Positions 40,566-48,871 of a stretch of 64,000 bases of DNA are shown piece after piece (within the stretch, counting starts at the first letter, position 1; every line of letters starts with the position of its first letter). Below the pieces are notes generated by a model. The model ran no database searches. It was not told the origin of the DNA and saw only the letters and a list, made by a program, of their open reading frames with translations. The stretch spans positions 1,528,501 through 1,592,500 of the forward strand of contig NZ_AP013072.1 in assembly GCF_000478925.1 (NCBI RefSeq), in the 5' to 3' direction. A program made the translations under genes and the position numbers. The stretch is from Streptococcus anginosus subsp. whileyi MAS624. Lineage in GTDB: Bacteria; Bacillota; Bacilli; Lactobacillales; Streptococcaceae.

Positions 40566-43259
40566 TTAAATAGCATTCTGATCAAAGCCAAGTTTGCGTT
40601 GAACAAATTTAACAATTTCTACGATGATAATCATGGAGAAACTTCCAATGAGAACGGCTGCCCATTGTGAGAGGTCTAATTTTGTTACATGGAAAATTCC
40701 TTCTAGTGGCTCAACCAAAATGGTAGAAGCCAATAAAATGAATGAAACAAGAATAGACCAGTTGAAAGTTTTAGATTTGAATGGCCCAACTGTTAGAAGT
40801 GATTGATAAACAGATTTTACATTAAAGGCATGGAAAAGCTGGATTAGTCCAAGCGTTGCAAAGGACATGGTCAACGCATCCGCATGAATAGCTCTCATGT
40901 CACCAACATGAACTGGATTCATCAAAGCATAAGCATAAACACCGAGTACCAAAGCACCTTGCAAAAGCCCTTGATAAATAATCGAACTCATGACACCACC
41001 TGAGAAAAAGCTAGACTTACGACCACGCGGTTTGTGAGTCATCACACCCGGCTCAGCTGGCTCAACCCCTAGTGCAATAGCTGGAAAAGTATCTGTCACA
41101 AGGTTAATCCAGAGAAGATGAACCGGCTGCAGCACATCCCAGCCAAAAAGAGTTGCAAGGAAAATCGTCAACACTTCTGCTGTATTGGCTGAAAGCAAAT
41201 ATTGAATGGTCTTTTGAATGTTAGAGAAGACTTTCCGTCCTTCCTCAACAGCCACGATAATCGTTGCAAAATTATCATCAGCCAGAATCATGTCAGAAGC
41301 ACCTTTCGAAACTTCTGTCCCTGTAATCCCCATTCCGATACCGATGTCGGCTGTCTTCAAGGCTGGTGCATCATTTACACCGTCACCTGTCATAGCAACA
41401 ACCTTGCCTTGATGTTGCCATGCTTTGACAATTCGCACCTTATGCTCAGGAGATACACGCGCATAGACAGAATATTGACCAACAACTTTTTCAAACTCTT
41501 CGTCTGACAATTCGTTAAGCTCAGCACCAGTCATAACATGGTCTTTACTATCATCATTGATAATGCCTAAACGCTTAGCAATCGCTTCCGCTGTGTCTTG
41601 GTGGTCACCTGTAATCATAATTGGACGAATACCGGCTTCTTTAGCCACTCGAACAGCTTCAGCAGCTTCTGGTCGCTCAGGGTCAATCATTCCAATCATA
41701 CCTGTGAAAATTAAATCATTTTCAAGATTTTCAGACGTTAAGTTTTCTGGAATTTCATCAATAATTTTGTAGGCACCAGCTAAAACACGCAAGGCCTGAT
41801 GAGCCATACCTGAATTATTTTCCTTAATTAACTGAGTCGTTGCTTCATCAATCGGCGCAATATCGCCTGCCTTGTCACGAGCCACACAACGTTTTAAAAG
41901 TTGATCTGGCGCACCTTTTACAGCAACCAAGAATTTACCATCTGGCAAAGGATGAATGGTTGACATAAGCTTACGTTCAGAATCGAACGGCAACTCTGCT
42001 ACACGAGGATACTGTTGCAAAAAGGCCTTGACATCATACCCTTTATCAAGTGCATACTGAACAAAAGCTGTTTCTGTTGGGTCACCAATGAGTTTTCCGT
42101 CTTGATCGATTTTAGTATCATTAGCAAGGACAACCGAGCGTAGCAATGGCAAGTCGAGTCCGAGGTCAATAGCTTGTTTTGCTTCATGCAAACTGCCGTC
42201 ATAAAAGACTTTTTCAACCGTCATCTTGTTCATGGTCAAGGTTCCCGTCTTATCAGAAGCAATAATTTCAGTAGAGCCAAGCGTCTCAACTGCAGGAAGC
42301 TTTCTGACAATGGAATTTCTCTTCGCCAAAACTTGTGTGCCAAGTGCCAAGACAATGGTCACAATAGCAGGAAGTCCTTCTGGAATTGCTGCTACAGCAA
42401 GTGCGACTGATGTCATCAATTCGCCCAGCGGATCTTTTCCTTGAACGAATACGCCGACCACAAAAGTGATTGCTGCAATAATTAAAATCGCATAGGTCAG
42501 CACTTTTGACAGACCATTTAGATTTTGCTTGAGTGGAGTATCTGTTTCATCAGCATTTTGGAGCATACCAGCAATACGACCGACTTCTGTAAACATACCT
42601 GTATTGACAACGACACCCATTCCACGTCCATACGTAACGTTTGAATTTTGGAATGCCATATTGATACGGTCGCCAATACCTGCATCAGCAGCTACATCAA
42701 CAGTCAGATGTTTTTCAACTGGAACGGATTCGCCAGTCAGAGCCGCTTCTTCAATTTTTAAAGAATTTGCTTCTAAAAGACGCATGTCAGCAGGTACCAC
42801 ATCACCTGCTTCCAGCATAACGATGTCTCCAGGGACCAATTCTTTTGAGTCTACTTCTGTCACATGCCCGTCACGCAGCGCACGCGCAGCTGGGCTAGAC
42901 ATAGATTTGAGTGCTTCAATTGCTTCTTCTGCCTTACCTTCTTGGTAAACTCCAAAAATGGCATTAATAATGACCACAGCTAGGATAATAATCGCATCTG
43001 CAATATCTTCACCACCTGAAGTCACAACCGAAAGAATAGCCGCAATCAGCAAAATAAGAATCATCAAATCCTTAAATTGCTCAACGAATTTCATCAGAAG
43101 GGATTTTTTCTCTCCCTCATCCAGTTCATTGCGTCCGTATTCATCTAAACGCTTAGCGGCTTCATTGCTTGATAAACCTTGCTCAGAAGTTTTCAAATCC
43201 TTTAAAACTTCCTCCGAACCTTGCGTATAAAACGCTTGGCGTTTTTGTTCTTTTGACAA
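40566..43259 (-). CDS. P-type cation ATPase, Ca2+/Mn2+ exporter type
   Basis: This 897-residue P2-type ATPase exports divalent cations. The phosphorylation site is SDKTGTLTMNKM, the actuator loop has ALTGESVPVEK, and the hinge is MTGDGVNDAPALKTADIGIG. The segment AIPEGLPAIVTIVLALGTQ holds the PEGL motif of SERCA-like pumps. I place the start at a TTG (43259) preceded by AAAGGAGG, because an ATG further up would translate through the riboswitch. The orthologous pneumococcal pump, behind the same riboswitch, is linked to Mn2+ and Ca2+ export. The leader argues for a role in manganese resistance. Confidence 0.9.
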   Translation of the reverse strand: MSKEQKRQAFYTQGSEEVLKDLKTSEQGLSSNEAAKRLDEYGRNELDEGEKKSLLMKFVEQFKDLMILILLIAAILSVVTSGGEDIADAIIILAVVIINAIFGVYQEGKAEEAIEALKSMSSPAARALRDGHVTEVDSKELVPGDIVMLEAGDVVPADMRLLEANSLKIEEAALTGESVPVEKHLTVDVAADAGIGDRINMAFQNSNVTYGRGMGVVVNTGMFTEVGRIAGMLQNADETDTPLKQNLNGLSKVLTYAILIIAAITFVVGVFVQGKDPLGELMTSVALAVAAIPEGLPAIVTIVLALGTQVLAKRNSIVRKLPAVETLGSTEIIASDKTGTLTMNKMTVEKVFYDGSLHEAKQAIDLGLDLPLLRSVVLANDTKIDQDGKLIGDPTETAFVQYALDKGYDVKAFLQQYPRVAELPFDSERKLMSTIHPLPDGKFLVAVKGAPDQLLKRCVARDKAGDIAPIDEATTQLIKENNSGMAHQALRVLAGAYKIIDEIPENLTSENLENDLIFTGMIGMIDPERPEAAEAVRVAKEAGIRPIMITGDHQDTAEAIAKRLGIINDDSKDHVMTGAELNELSDEEFEKVVGQYSVYARVSPEHKVRIVKAWQHQGKVVAMTGDGVNDAPALKTADIGIGMGITGTEVSKGASDMILADDNFATIIVAVEEGRKVFSNIQKTIQYLLSANTAEVLTIFLATLFGWDVLQPVHLLWINLVTDTFPAIALGVEPAEPGVMTHKPRGRKSSFFSGGVMSSIIYQGLLQGALVLGVYAYALMNPVHVGDMRAIHADALTMSFATLGLIQLFHAFNVKSVYQSLLTVGPFKSKTFNWSILVSFILLASTILVEPLEGIFHVTKLDLSQWAAVLIGSFSMIIIVEIVKFVQRKLGFDQNAI

Positions 43260-43291
43260 ACTATTTCCTCCTTTAATCCCTTTTTGACAAA

Positions 43292-43323
43292 CAAAAAGAG
43301 ACCTGTTTATTGCAACAAGTCTC
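43292..43323 (-). terminator. Riboswitch-controlled terminator before the cation ATPase gene
   Basis: On the minus strand GAGACTTGTT and AACAGGTCTC form a ten-base stem (one G-U pair) followed by TTTTT. The 5' arm overlaps the aptamer's closing strand, so ligand binding should disrupt this hairpin and turn expression on. Confidence 0.85.
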
Positions 43324-43400
43324 GCTGTTTCATACAAGGCCGGAAATTGCTTTCGTATTGACGACCTTGTAACGGATATCCCGCTAGCTACTCCCTTGAG
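43312..43400 (-). promoter_or_regulatory. yybP-ykoY Mn2+ riboswitch
   Basis: The minus-strand leader has the conserved parts in order: AAGGGAGTAGC, then GTCGTCAATACG, then GGCCTTGTATGAAACAGCG ending in AGAC. These match the yybP-ykoY family, which senses Mn2+. It lies directly before the cation ATPase gene, with an overlapping terminator. Confidence 0.92.
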
Positions 43401-43407
43401 TGTTTTT

Positions 43408-43435
43408 ATTATATCAAATTCTTCAATTTTTTCAA
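43408..43435 (-). promoter_or_regulatory. Promoter of the riboswitch/cation ATPase transcript
   Basis: The minus strand has TTGAAA (43435-43430), 16 bases, then TATAAT (43413-43408) with an upstream TGA. The start of transcription falls close to 43401, at the 5' end of the riboswitch. Confidence 0.75.
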
Positions 43436-43446
43436 GCAAAAAAAGT

Positions 43447-43625
43447 TCAATTTCTATCTATTTTACCAAATAGATAACAAGACACAATAAATAAAATAAT
43501 CGCTATGACAAGTGTCCCTGTTAGGTCAAAGAACATATTAAGCTTTGTCTTGTTATAAAAAACCAAATAAATCTGCTGAGAATAAAAATAGCCGCTATTA
43601 CTAAACTAAAAAGGATTCTTCCCAT
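43447..43625 (-). pseudogene. Frameshifted small membrane protein gene (about 59 residues)
   Basis: The ATG at 43625 follows GGAGGT and encodes MGRILFSLVIAAIFILSRF with a membrane segment. The frame changes at a run of six T, near 43560. The second frame reads YNKTKLNMFFDLTGTLVIAI and then a second membrane segment ending GKIDRN. One extra T (seven) would restore a 59-residue two-helix membrane protein. Both halves have coherent hydrophobic patterns, and the start is ten bases after the DUF1934 stop. The function is unknown to me. A sequencing error in the homopolymer is a real alternative. Confidence 0.6.
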
Positions 43626-43631
43626 CACTTT

Positions 43632-44018
43632 CTACCTCCACGAAATTTCCATTTGATAATCCGCAAAAGCTCGACCGCCATCAGGTGTTCTCAATTGATA
43701 ATGCAGTTCAAGTGTCTGCTTTTTCAAATCAACCTGGTAATGACTTGTTTTTGTGATAAATTGCTGTATGCCGACCGGTGTGGGAATGCCAATCAAGGCT
43801 TCTCCTCCTTTGATAAACCGCATCAAGGATTTAGGGGTGGAGAAGCGTGTCATGACTAGTTCTTCATCATGAAACTTCAGCACAACCTTCTCTCCTTCTT
43901 CATTTTTAAACAATAAATAATGATAAGCGCCCTTTTGAGTCCAATCTACAGCGTAACTTTGGTCAATTTGCTCTACTTGCTCATCCATTTGAATTCGATT
44001 TTGGATTCTAATTTTCAC
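43632..44018 (-). CDS. DUF1934 family protein (YwiB-like)
   Basis: This 128-residue protein has the beta-rich lipocalin-like pattern of the DUF1934/YwiB family. It includes LLFKNEEGEKVVLKFHDEEL and the C-terminal LKKQTLELHYQLRTPDG. It is cytosolic. The function is not established. It is divergent from the HD gene, and the small membrane gene follows within ten bases. The start MKIRIQNRIQMDEQVEQ is a plain ATG at 44018. Confidence 0.78.
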   Translation of the reverse strand: MKIRIQNRIQMDEQVEQIDQSYAVDWTQKGAYHYLLFKNEEGEKVVLKFHDEELVMTRFSTPKSLMRFIKGGEALIGIPTPVGIQQFITKTSHYQVDLKKQTLELHYQLRTPDGGRAFADYQMEISWR

Positions 44019-44191
44019 TCTTTAAATTTCCTCGTCTTCCTATTTCTTTTTTTATTTTAGCAGAAAATCAAAAATTTTTCTCCCATTTTTTCTTATACTT
44101 TTATTTTGCCATAGTTCTGAATGGGATAATTTTTGAATTAAACTAGCAAGTTTGAATCGCTATTTTCAGAGGTTATAGATTACTTTGTTAT

Positions 44192-44220
44192 TTGGACTGC
44201 TAGACGAGATGTGGTATAAT
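44192..44220 (+). promoter_or_regulatory. Promoter of the HD-HAD-murMN operon (leaderless candidate)
   Basis: TTGGAC, a 17-base spacer and TATAAT are followed by six bases and then the ATG at 44227. The expected start of transcription is the A of the ATG, and there is no Shine-Dalgarno. Confidence 0.8.
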
Positions 44221-44226
44221 AGAGCC

Positions 44227-45546
44227 ATGATTGAAAAAGTATTTCGTGATCCCGTCCACAATTACATTCATGTGGATCACCAAGTCATCTATGATTTAAT
44301 AAACACCAAAGAATTTCAACGACTGCGCCGCATTAAACAGTTAGGAACTTCCGGCTATACTTTTCACGGAGGCGAGCACAGCCGTTTTTCGCATTGCCTC
44401 GGAGCATATGAAATTTCAAGACAAATTACAAAAATCTTTGACGAAAAATATCCAGAGGTTTGGGATCGTCATGAAAACTTACTTGTCATGGCAACAGCCC
44501 TCTTACACGATGTCGGTCACGGCGCTTATTCACATACCTTTGAGCGCTTATTCGAGACTGACCACGAGGAAATTACACGCCAGATTATCACAAACCCTGA
44601 AACAGAGATTAACCAAGTGCTGGTTCAAGTTTCGCCTGATTTTCCGGAAAAAGTAGCCAGCGTTATCAACCACACCTATCCAAACAAACAGGTGGTGCAA
44701 CTCATTTCCAGTCAGATTGATGTGGATCGTATGGATTACCTCTTGCGAGACTCTTACTACACAGGTGCTTCTTATGGGCGATTTGATTTGACACGAATTT
44801 TACGTGTTATTTGCCCTGTCGAAAATGGCATTGCTTTTAAGCGCAACGGCATGCATGCTGTAGAAGATTATGTCGTCAGTCGTTATCAAATGTATATGCA
44901 AGTTTATTTTCATCCTGCTAGTCGTGCGATGGAGGTACTCTTACAGAATTTGCTCAAGCGAGCAAAATTTCTCTATGAAAAGCAGAAAGACTATTTTGCG
45001 CTTTCTTCTCCTAACCTTATTCCTTTCTTTGAAAAAAGAGTAACTTTGAAAGATTATCTTGCTTTGGATGATGGGGTTATGAACACTTATTTTCAAGTCT
45101 GGATGAGTAGTCCTGATACGATTTTATCGGATTTAGCACAGCGTTTCATCAACCGTAAGGTCTTTAAATCCATTATTTTTTCAAAGGAAAATGAAAAAAA
45201 TCTGAATGTTATGCGGGATTTGGTTGCAGAAGTCGGTTTTGATCCTGACTACTATACCGCTATTCACCGCAATTTTGATCTACCTTATGATTTTTATCGT
45301 CCAGATGTCGAAAAACCACGCACTCAGATTGAAATTATCCAAAAGGATGGCAGTCTCGCGGAGTTGTCCACTTTATCCCCTATCGTCGAAACATTAGCAG
45401 GCACAAGGCACGGCGACAACCGTTTCTATTTCCCAAAAGAAATGCTGAAAGAAGCTGGACTTTTTAGTGAAAATAGTAAAACTTTCTTGTCGTATATCAA
45501 AAACGACCAATTTATATATGGAGAAGCACACGGACATGAGTATTAA
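44227..45546 (+). CDS. HD-domain phosphohydrolase (YwfO-like)
   Basis: This 439-residue protein starts MIEKVFRDPVHNYIHVDHQ. The HD metal-binding motifs are HSRFSHCLGAYE near residue 53 and LLHDVGHGAYSH near residue 97, with QIDVDRMDYLLRDSYYTG further on. Relatives are dNTP triphosphohydrolases or similar phosphohydrolases. The start sits directly after a strong promoter with no leader, so translation is probably initiated on a leaderless mRNA. The next gene overlaps its stop codon, starting an operon that ends with murMN. Confidence 0.87.
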   Translation: MIEKVFRDPVHNYIHVDHQVIYDLINTKEFQRLRRIKQLGTSGYTFHGGEHSRFSHCLGAYEISRQITKIFDEKYPEVWDRHENLLVMATALLHDVGHGAYSHTFERLFETDHEEITRQIITNPETEINQVLVQVSPDFPEKVASVINHTYPNKQVVQLISSQIDVDRMDYLLRDSYYTGASYGRFDLTRILRVICPVENGIAFKRNGMHAVEDYVVSRYQMYMQVYFHPASRAMEVLLQNLLKRAKFLYEKQKDYFALSSPNLIPFFEKRVTLKDYLALDDGVMNTYFQVWMSSPDTILSDLAQRFINRKVFKSIIFSKENEKNLNVMRDLVAEVGFDPDYYTAIHRNFDLPYDFYRPDVEKPRTQIEIIQKDGSLAELSTLSPIVETLAGTRHGDNRFYFPKEMLKEAGLFSENSKTFLSYIKNDQFIYGEAHGHEY

Positions 45547-46345
45547 ACTAGTTGCCGTTGATATTGACGGAACCTTATTAAACACCAAAAGAGAAGTCAC
45601 ACCAGAAGTTTTTTCTGCTGTACAAGATGCCAAAGCTGCTGGAGTAAAGATTGTCATTGCAACCGGACGCCCCATTCCAGGAGTGAGAAATTTGCTTGAA
45701 GAGTTACACCTAAACGAGCCAGGTAATTATGTCATTACCTTCAATGGCGGGCTGGTTCAAGATACAGTTACAGGGGAAGAATATATCAAAGAAACTCTAA
45801 CCTACGATGATTATTTGGATATTGAATGTCTCAGTCGCAAATTAGGGGTTCACATGCACGCTATCACCAAGGACGGTATTTATACTGCTAACCGTAACAT
45901 TGGAAAATATACCGTTTACGAAGCCGGACTGGTCAATATGCCAGTCTACTACCGCACTCCAGAAGAAATGGTAGATAAAGAAATCGTCAAAATCATGTAT
46001 ATTGACGAACCAGAAATTTTGGATCAAGCAATCGCCAAACTTCCAAAAGAATTGTACGACAAGTATACACTCGTAAAATCTGCACCTTTTTACTTAGAAA
46101 TTGTCAAAAAATCCGTCAATAAAGGGGCTGCAGTCGTGCATCTAGCAGAAAAATTAGGATTGACAAAAGAGGAGACTATGGCTATCGGGGACGAAGAAAA
46201 CGACCGTGCAATGCTAGAAGTCGTGGGAAATCCTGTTGTAATGGAAAATGGGACTGACGCGTTGAAGAAAATTGCCAAGTATATCACCAAATCAAACGAT
46301 GAATCTGGCGTTGCACACGCTATTAGAGAGTGGGTTTTAAACTGA
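45536..46345 (+). CDS. Cof-type HAD-IIB phosphatase
   Basis: This 269-residue protein has HAD motif I in VDIDGTLLNT near residue 10, motif II in IVIATGRPIPGV, and motif IV in MAIGDEENDRAMLEVVGN near residue 213. It is a typical Cof/YidA-type sugar-phosphate phosphatase with a large C2 cap; the substrate is open. The ATG at 45536 lies inside the 3' end of the HD gene, and the stop overlaps the murM start as TGATG. The tight coupling suggests co-expression. A link to wall precursor synthesis would be inference. Confidence 0.9.
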   Translation: MSIKLVAVDIDGTLLNTKREVTPEVFSAVQDAKAAGVKIVIATGRPIPGVRNLLEELHLNEPGNYVITFNGGLVQDTVTGEEYIKETLTYDDYLDIECLSRKLGVHMHAITKDGIYTANRNIGKYTVYEAGLVNMPVYYRTPEEMVDKEIVKIMYIDEPEILDQAIAKLPKELYDKYTLVKSAPFYLEIVKKSVNKGAAVVHLAEKLGLTKEETMAIGDEENDRAMLEVVGNPVVMENGTDALKKIAKYITKSNDESGVAHAIREWVLN

Positions 46346-47559
46346 TGTACACTTATAAGATTGGAATTTCTGCTCAAGAACACGATGATTTTGTTAAGGC
46401 AAGTTCTCAAACCAACTTGCTTCAAAGCGCTTCTTGGGCAAAGGTCAAAGATAATTGGGACAATGAACGAATTGGTTTTTACAAAAATAATCAATTAGTA
46501 GCCTCGGCCAGCATTCTCATCAAGCCTTTGCCGCTCGGCATGACCATGCTTTATATTCCTCGCGGTCCTATTATGGATTATCAGAATCAAGAATTACTAC
46601 AATTTGTCCTGACTTCCTTGAAAAAATTCGCTAAAACTAAAAAAGCTCTTTTTATCAAATTTGATCCGAGTCTCTTCCTCGTGCAGGCTCAAATCAGAGA
46701 AGACAGAAAAGAACAGCAGGAAACGCTTGACGTGATTCAAAATCTCCAGAAAGCGGGTGCTATCTGGGTAGGGCGGACAGAATCATTAGACGAAACGATT
46801 CAACCGCGTTTTCAAGCGAATATTTACAAGGATAATTTCAGCGAAGAACTTTTATCGAAAAGCACACGACAAGCCATTCGCACTGCTCGCAACAAAGGTA
46901 TTCAAGTCCAGTTTGGTGGTTCAGAGCTTTTGGACGGTTTCTCTGCTTTGATGAAAAAAACAGAAAATCGAAAAAGTATCCATCTGCGTGGTCAAGATTA
47001 TTATCAAAAACTGCTGGATACCTACCCTGAGCATTCCTATATCACACTTGCAAGTATTAATTTAAACGAGCGTCTAGAAAGTCTCCAAGTACAAAAATCT
47101 AAAGCTGAAAAAGAAGCTAGCAAATTTACTGAAAAAACCAAGCCCGGTAAAATTGAAAACAACAAGCAGGAACAAAAACGACTGCAAGAAGAAATGGACT
47201 TCTTAGCAGAAAAAATGACTCAAGGAGCCATAACAGTGCCTCTATCTGGAACTTTGGTTCTTGAATATGGAACTACCTCTGAAAATATCTATGCTGGGAT
47301 GGACGAAGAATACCGCCGCTACCAACCAGCTATCCTGACTTGGTACGAAACCGCTAAACACGCTTTTGAACGCGGAGCTAATTGGCAAAATATGGGCGGT
47401 GTTGAAAATGATTTAGACGGCGGGCTTTACCACTTCAAGTCCAAGTTCAATCCAACCATTGAAGAATTTGTCGGCGAGTTTAACTTGCCAACCAATCCAC
47501 TCTATCATCTCTCTAACCTTGCTTATACTTTGAGAAAGAAATACCGCAGCAAACACTAA
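46345..47559 (+). CDS. murM: FemXAB-family peptidoglycan interpeptide-bridge aminoacyltransferase, MurM-like
   Basis: This 404-residue protein adds the first bridge residue (Ala or Ser, from aminoacyl-tRNA) to the lipid II stem-peptide lysine. The N-terminal GNAT-like fold has LLQSASWAKVKDNW and YIPRGPIMDY. A helical arm at about residues 245-290 forms the coiled coil typical of Fem proteins, and NMGGVENDLDGGLYHFKSKF is near residue 350. The order murM then murN is as in pneumococcus. The start overlaps the previous stop. Assignment as murM rests on order and on my recollection of the pneumococcal sequence. Confidence 0.85.
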   Translation: MYTYKIGISAQEHDDFVKASSQTNLLQSASWAKVKDNWDNERIGFYKNNQLVASASILIKPLPLGMTMLYIPRGPIMDYQNQELLQFVLTSLKKFAKTKKALFIKFDPSLFLVQAQIREDRKEQQETLDVIQNLQKAGAIWVGRTESLDETIQPRFQANIYKDNFSEELLSKSTRQAIRTARNKGIQVQFGGSELLDGFSALMKKTENRKSIHLRGQDYYQKLLDTYPEHSYITLASINLNERLESLQVQKSKAEKEASKFTEKTKPGKIENNKQEQKRLQEEMDFLAEKMTQGAITVPLSGTLVLEYGTTSENIYAGMDEEYRRYQPAILTWYETAKHAFERGANWQNMGGVENDLDGGLYHFKSKFNPTIEEFVGEFNLPTNPLYHLSNLAYTLRKKYRSKH

Positions 47560-47571
47560 GAAAGGAATCGC

Positions 47572-48810
47572 ATGACACTCAAACAACTTCGTCAGGAAGA
47601 ATTTGTAAAACACAGCGCTTCTTGCGCTCAACGTTCTTTTATGCAGACGGTAGAAATGGAGAAGCTCTTATCAAAACGTGGCTTTACTTGTCAATATGTA
47701 GGATACACAAATGAGCATGACGAAGTGACTGTTTCAGCTGTGCTCTACAGTATGCCCATGACAGGCGGACTGCACATGGAAATCAATTGCGGTCCTGTTT
47801 CAACAAATCCTCACGACCTACAAGCTTTTTACCGTGAACTCAAGACCTACGCCAAAGAAAATGGTGCTTTAGAGCTAATTGTCAAACCTTATGAAACTTA
47901 TCAAACATTTGACAGCAATGGTCAGCCGACCTCGCCCGAAAAAACAGAATTGATAAAAGAGTTGACAGACTTAGGTTATGAATTTGATGGCTTGCAGACA
48001 GGTTATCCAGGCGGCGAACCTGATTGGCACTATGTCAAAGACCTGACTGAACTAACTGAAAAAGATCTGCTCAAATCCTTCAGCAAAAATGGTAAATCGA
48101 CTGTAAAAAAAGCCAATACTTTCGGCATTCAATTAAAAAAATTGAAGCGAGATGAATTAAATATTTTCAAAGAAATCACTTCTGCCACATCCGAACGTCG
48201 TGAATATAGCGATAAAGTATTAGATTATTATCAAGATTTCTATGATGCTTTTGGCAATCAAGCGGACTTCATGATTGCAACGCTTAATTTTCAAGATTAT
48301 TTGCAACATCTGCAAAATGATCAAAAAAAACTAGAACAAAAGATCAAAAAATTAGAAGCGGATTTAGAAAAAAATCCTCAGTCAGAGAAGAAGCACAATC
48401 AACTGCGTGAATTCTCTAGCCAATTTGAAAGTTTTGAAACACGCAAAGCCGAAGCGCAAGGATTAATAGATAAATATGGAACCGAAGACCAAGTTCTTGC
48501 AGGCAGCCTCTTTATCTATACACCACAGGAAGCGACTTACCTATTTAGTGGTTCCTATCCTGAATTTAACAAATTCTATGCCCCAGCACTTCTCCAAGAA
48601 TACGTCATGAAAGAAGCTATCAAGCGAAATATCCCTTTTTACAATTTTCTTGGTATCACCGGAATTTTCGACGGTTCAGACGGCGTGCTCCGCTTTAAGC
48701 AAAATTTCAATGGCTACATCGTTCGTAAAATGGGCACCTTCCGCTATTATCCACAACCACTTAAGTTTAAACTTCTTCGTCTTCTTAAACAACTTTTAAG
48801 ACGCTCTTAA
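47572..48810 (+). CDS. murN: FemXAB-family aminoacyltransferase, MurN-like
   Basis: This 412-residue protein adds the second (alanine) bridge residue after MurM. It has the family pattern FMQTVEMEKLLSKRG, MPMTGGLHMEINCGP, KPYETYQTFDSNGQ and GYPGGEPDWHYVKDL. A charged helical arm covers residues 240-310. The C-terminal part has NFLGITGIFDGSDGVLRFKQ. It starts 12 bases after murM behind AAAGGAA. A strong terminator ends the operon. Confidence 0.87.
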   Translation: MTLKQLRQEEFVKHSASCAQRSFMQTVEMEKLLSKRGFTCQYVGYTNEHDEVTVSAVLYSMPMTGGLHMEINCGPVSTNPHDLQAFYRELKTYAKENGALELIVKPYETYQTFDSNGQPTSPEKTELIKELTDLGYEFDGLQTGYPGGEPDWHYVKDLTELTEKDLLKSFSKNGKSTVKKANTFGIQLKKLKRDELNIFKEITSATSERREYSDKVLDYYQDFYDAFGNQADFMIATLNFQDYLQHLQNDQKKLEQKIKKLEADLEKNPQSEKKHNQLREFSSQFESFETRKAEAQGLIDKYGTEDQVLAGSLFIYTPQEATYLFSGSYPEFNKFYAPALLQEYVMKEAIKRNIPFYNFLGITGIFDGSDGVLRFKQNFNGYIVRKMGTFRYYPQPLKFKLLRLLKQLLRRS

Positions 48811-48842
48811 AACTCTCAAAAAGTTGTTTGAGAGTTTTTTAA
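48810..48842 (+). terminator. Terminator of the murMN operon
   Basis: AACTCTCAAA and TTTGAGAGTT form a ten-base stem with a short loop, followed by TTTTTT directly after the murN stop. Confidence 0.88.
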
Positions 48843-48871
48843 TATAGTATTTTAGATAAGGATTATCAGAT

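Noticed and set aside
43260..43439. A longer N terminus for the cation ATPase
   Set aside because: It would be read through the riboswitch and terminator. The TTG at 43259 has a perfect ribosome-binding site and gives the usual length.
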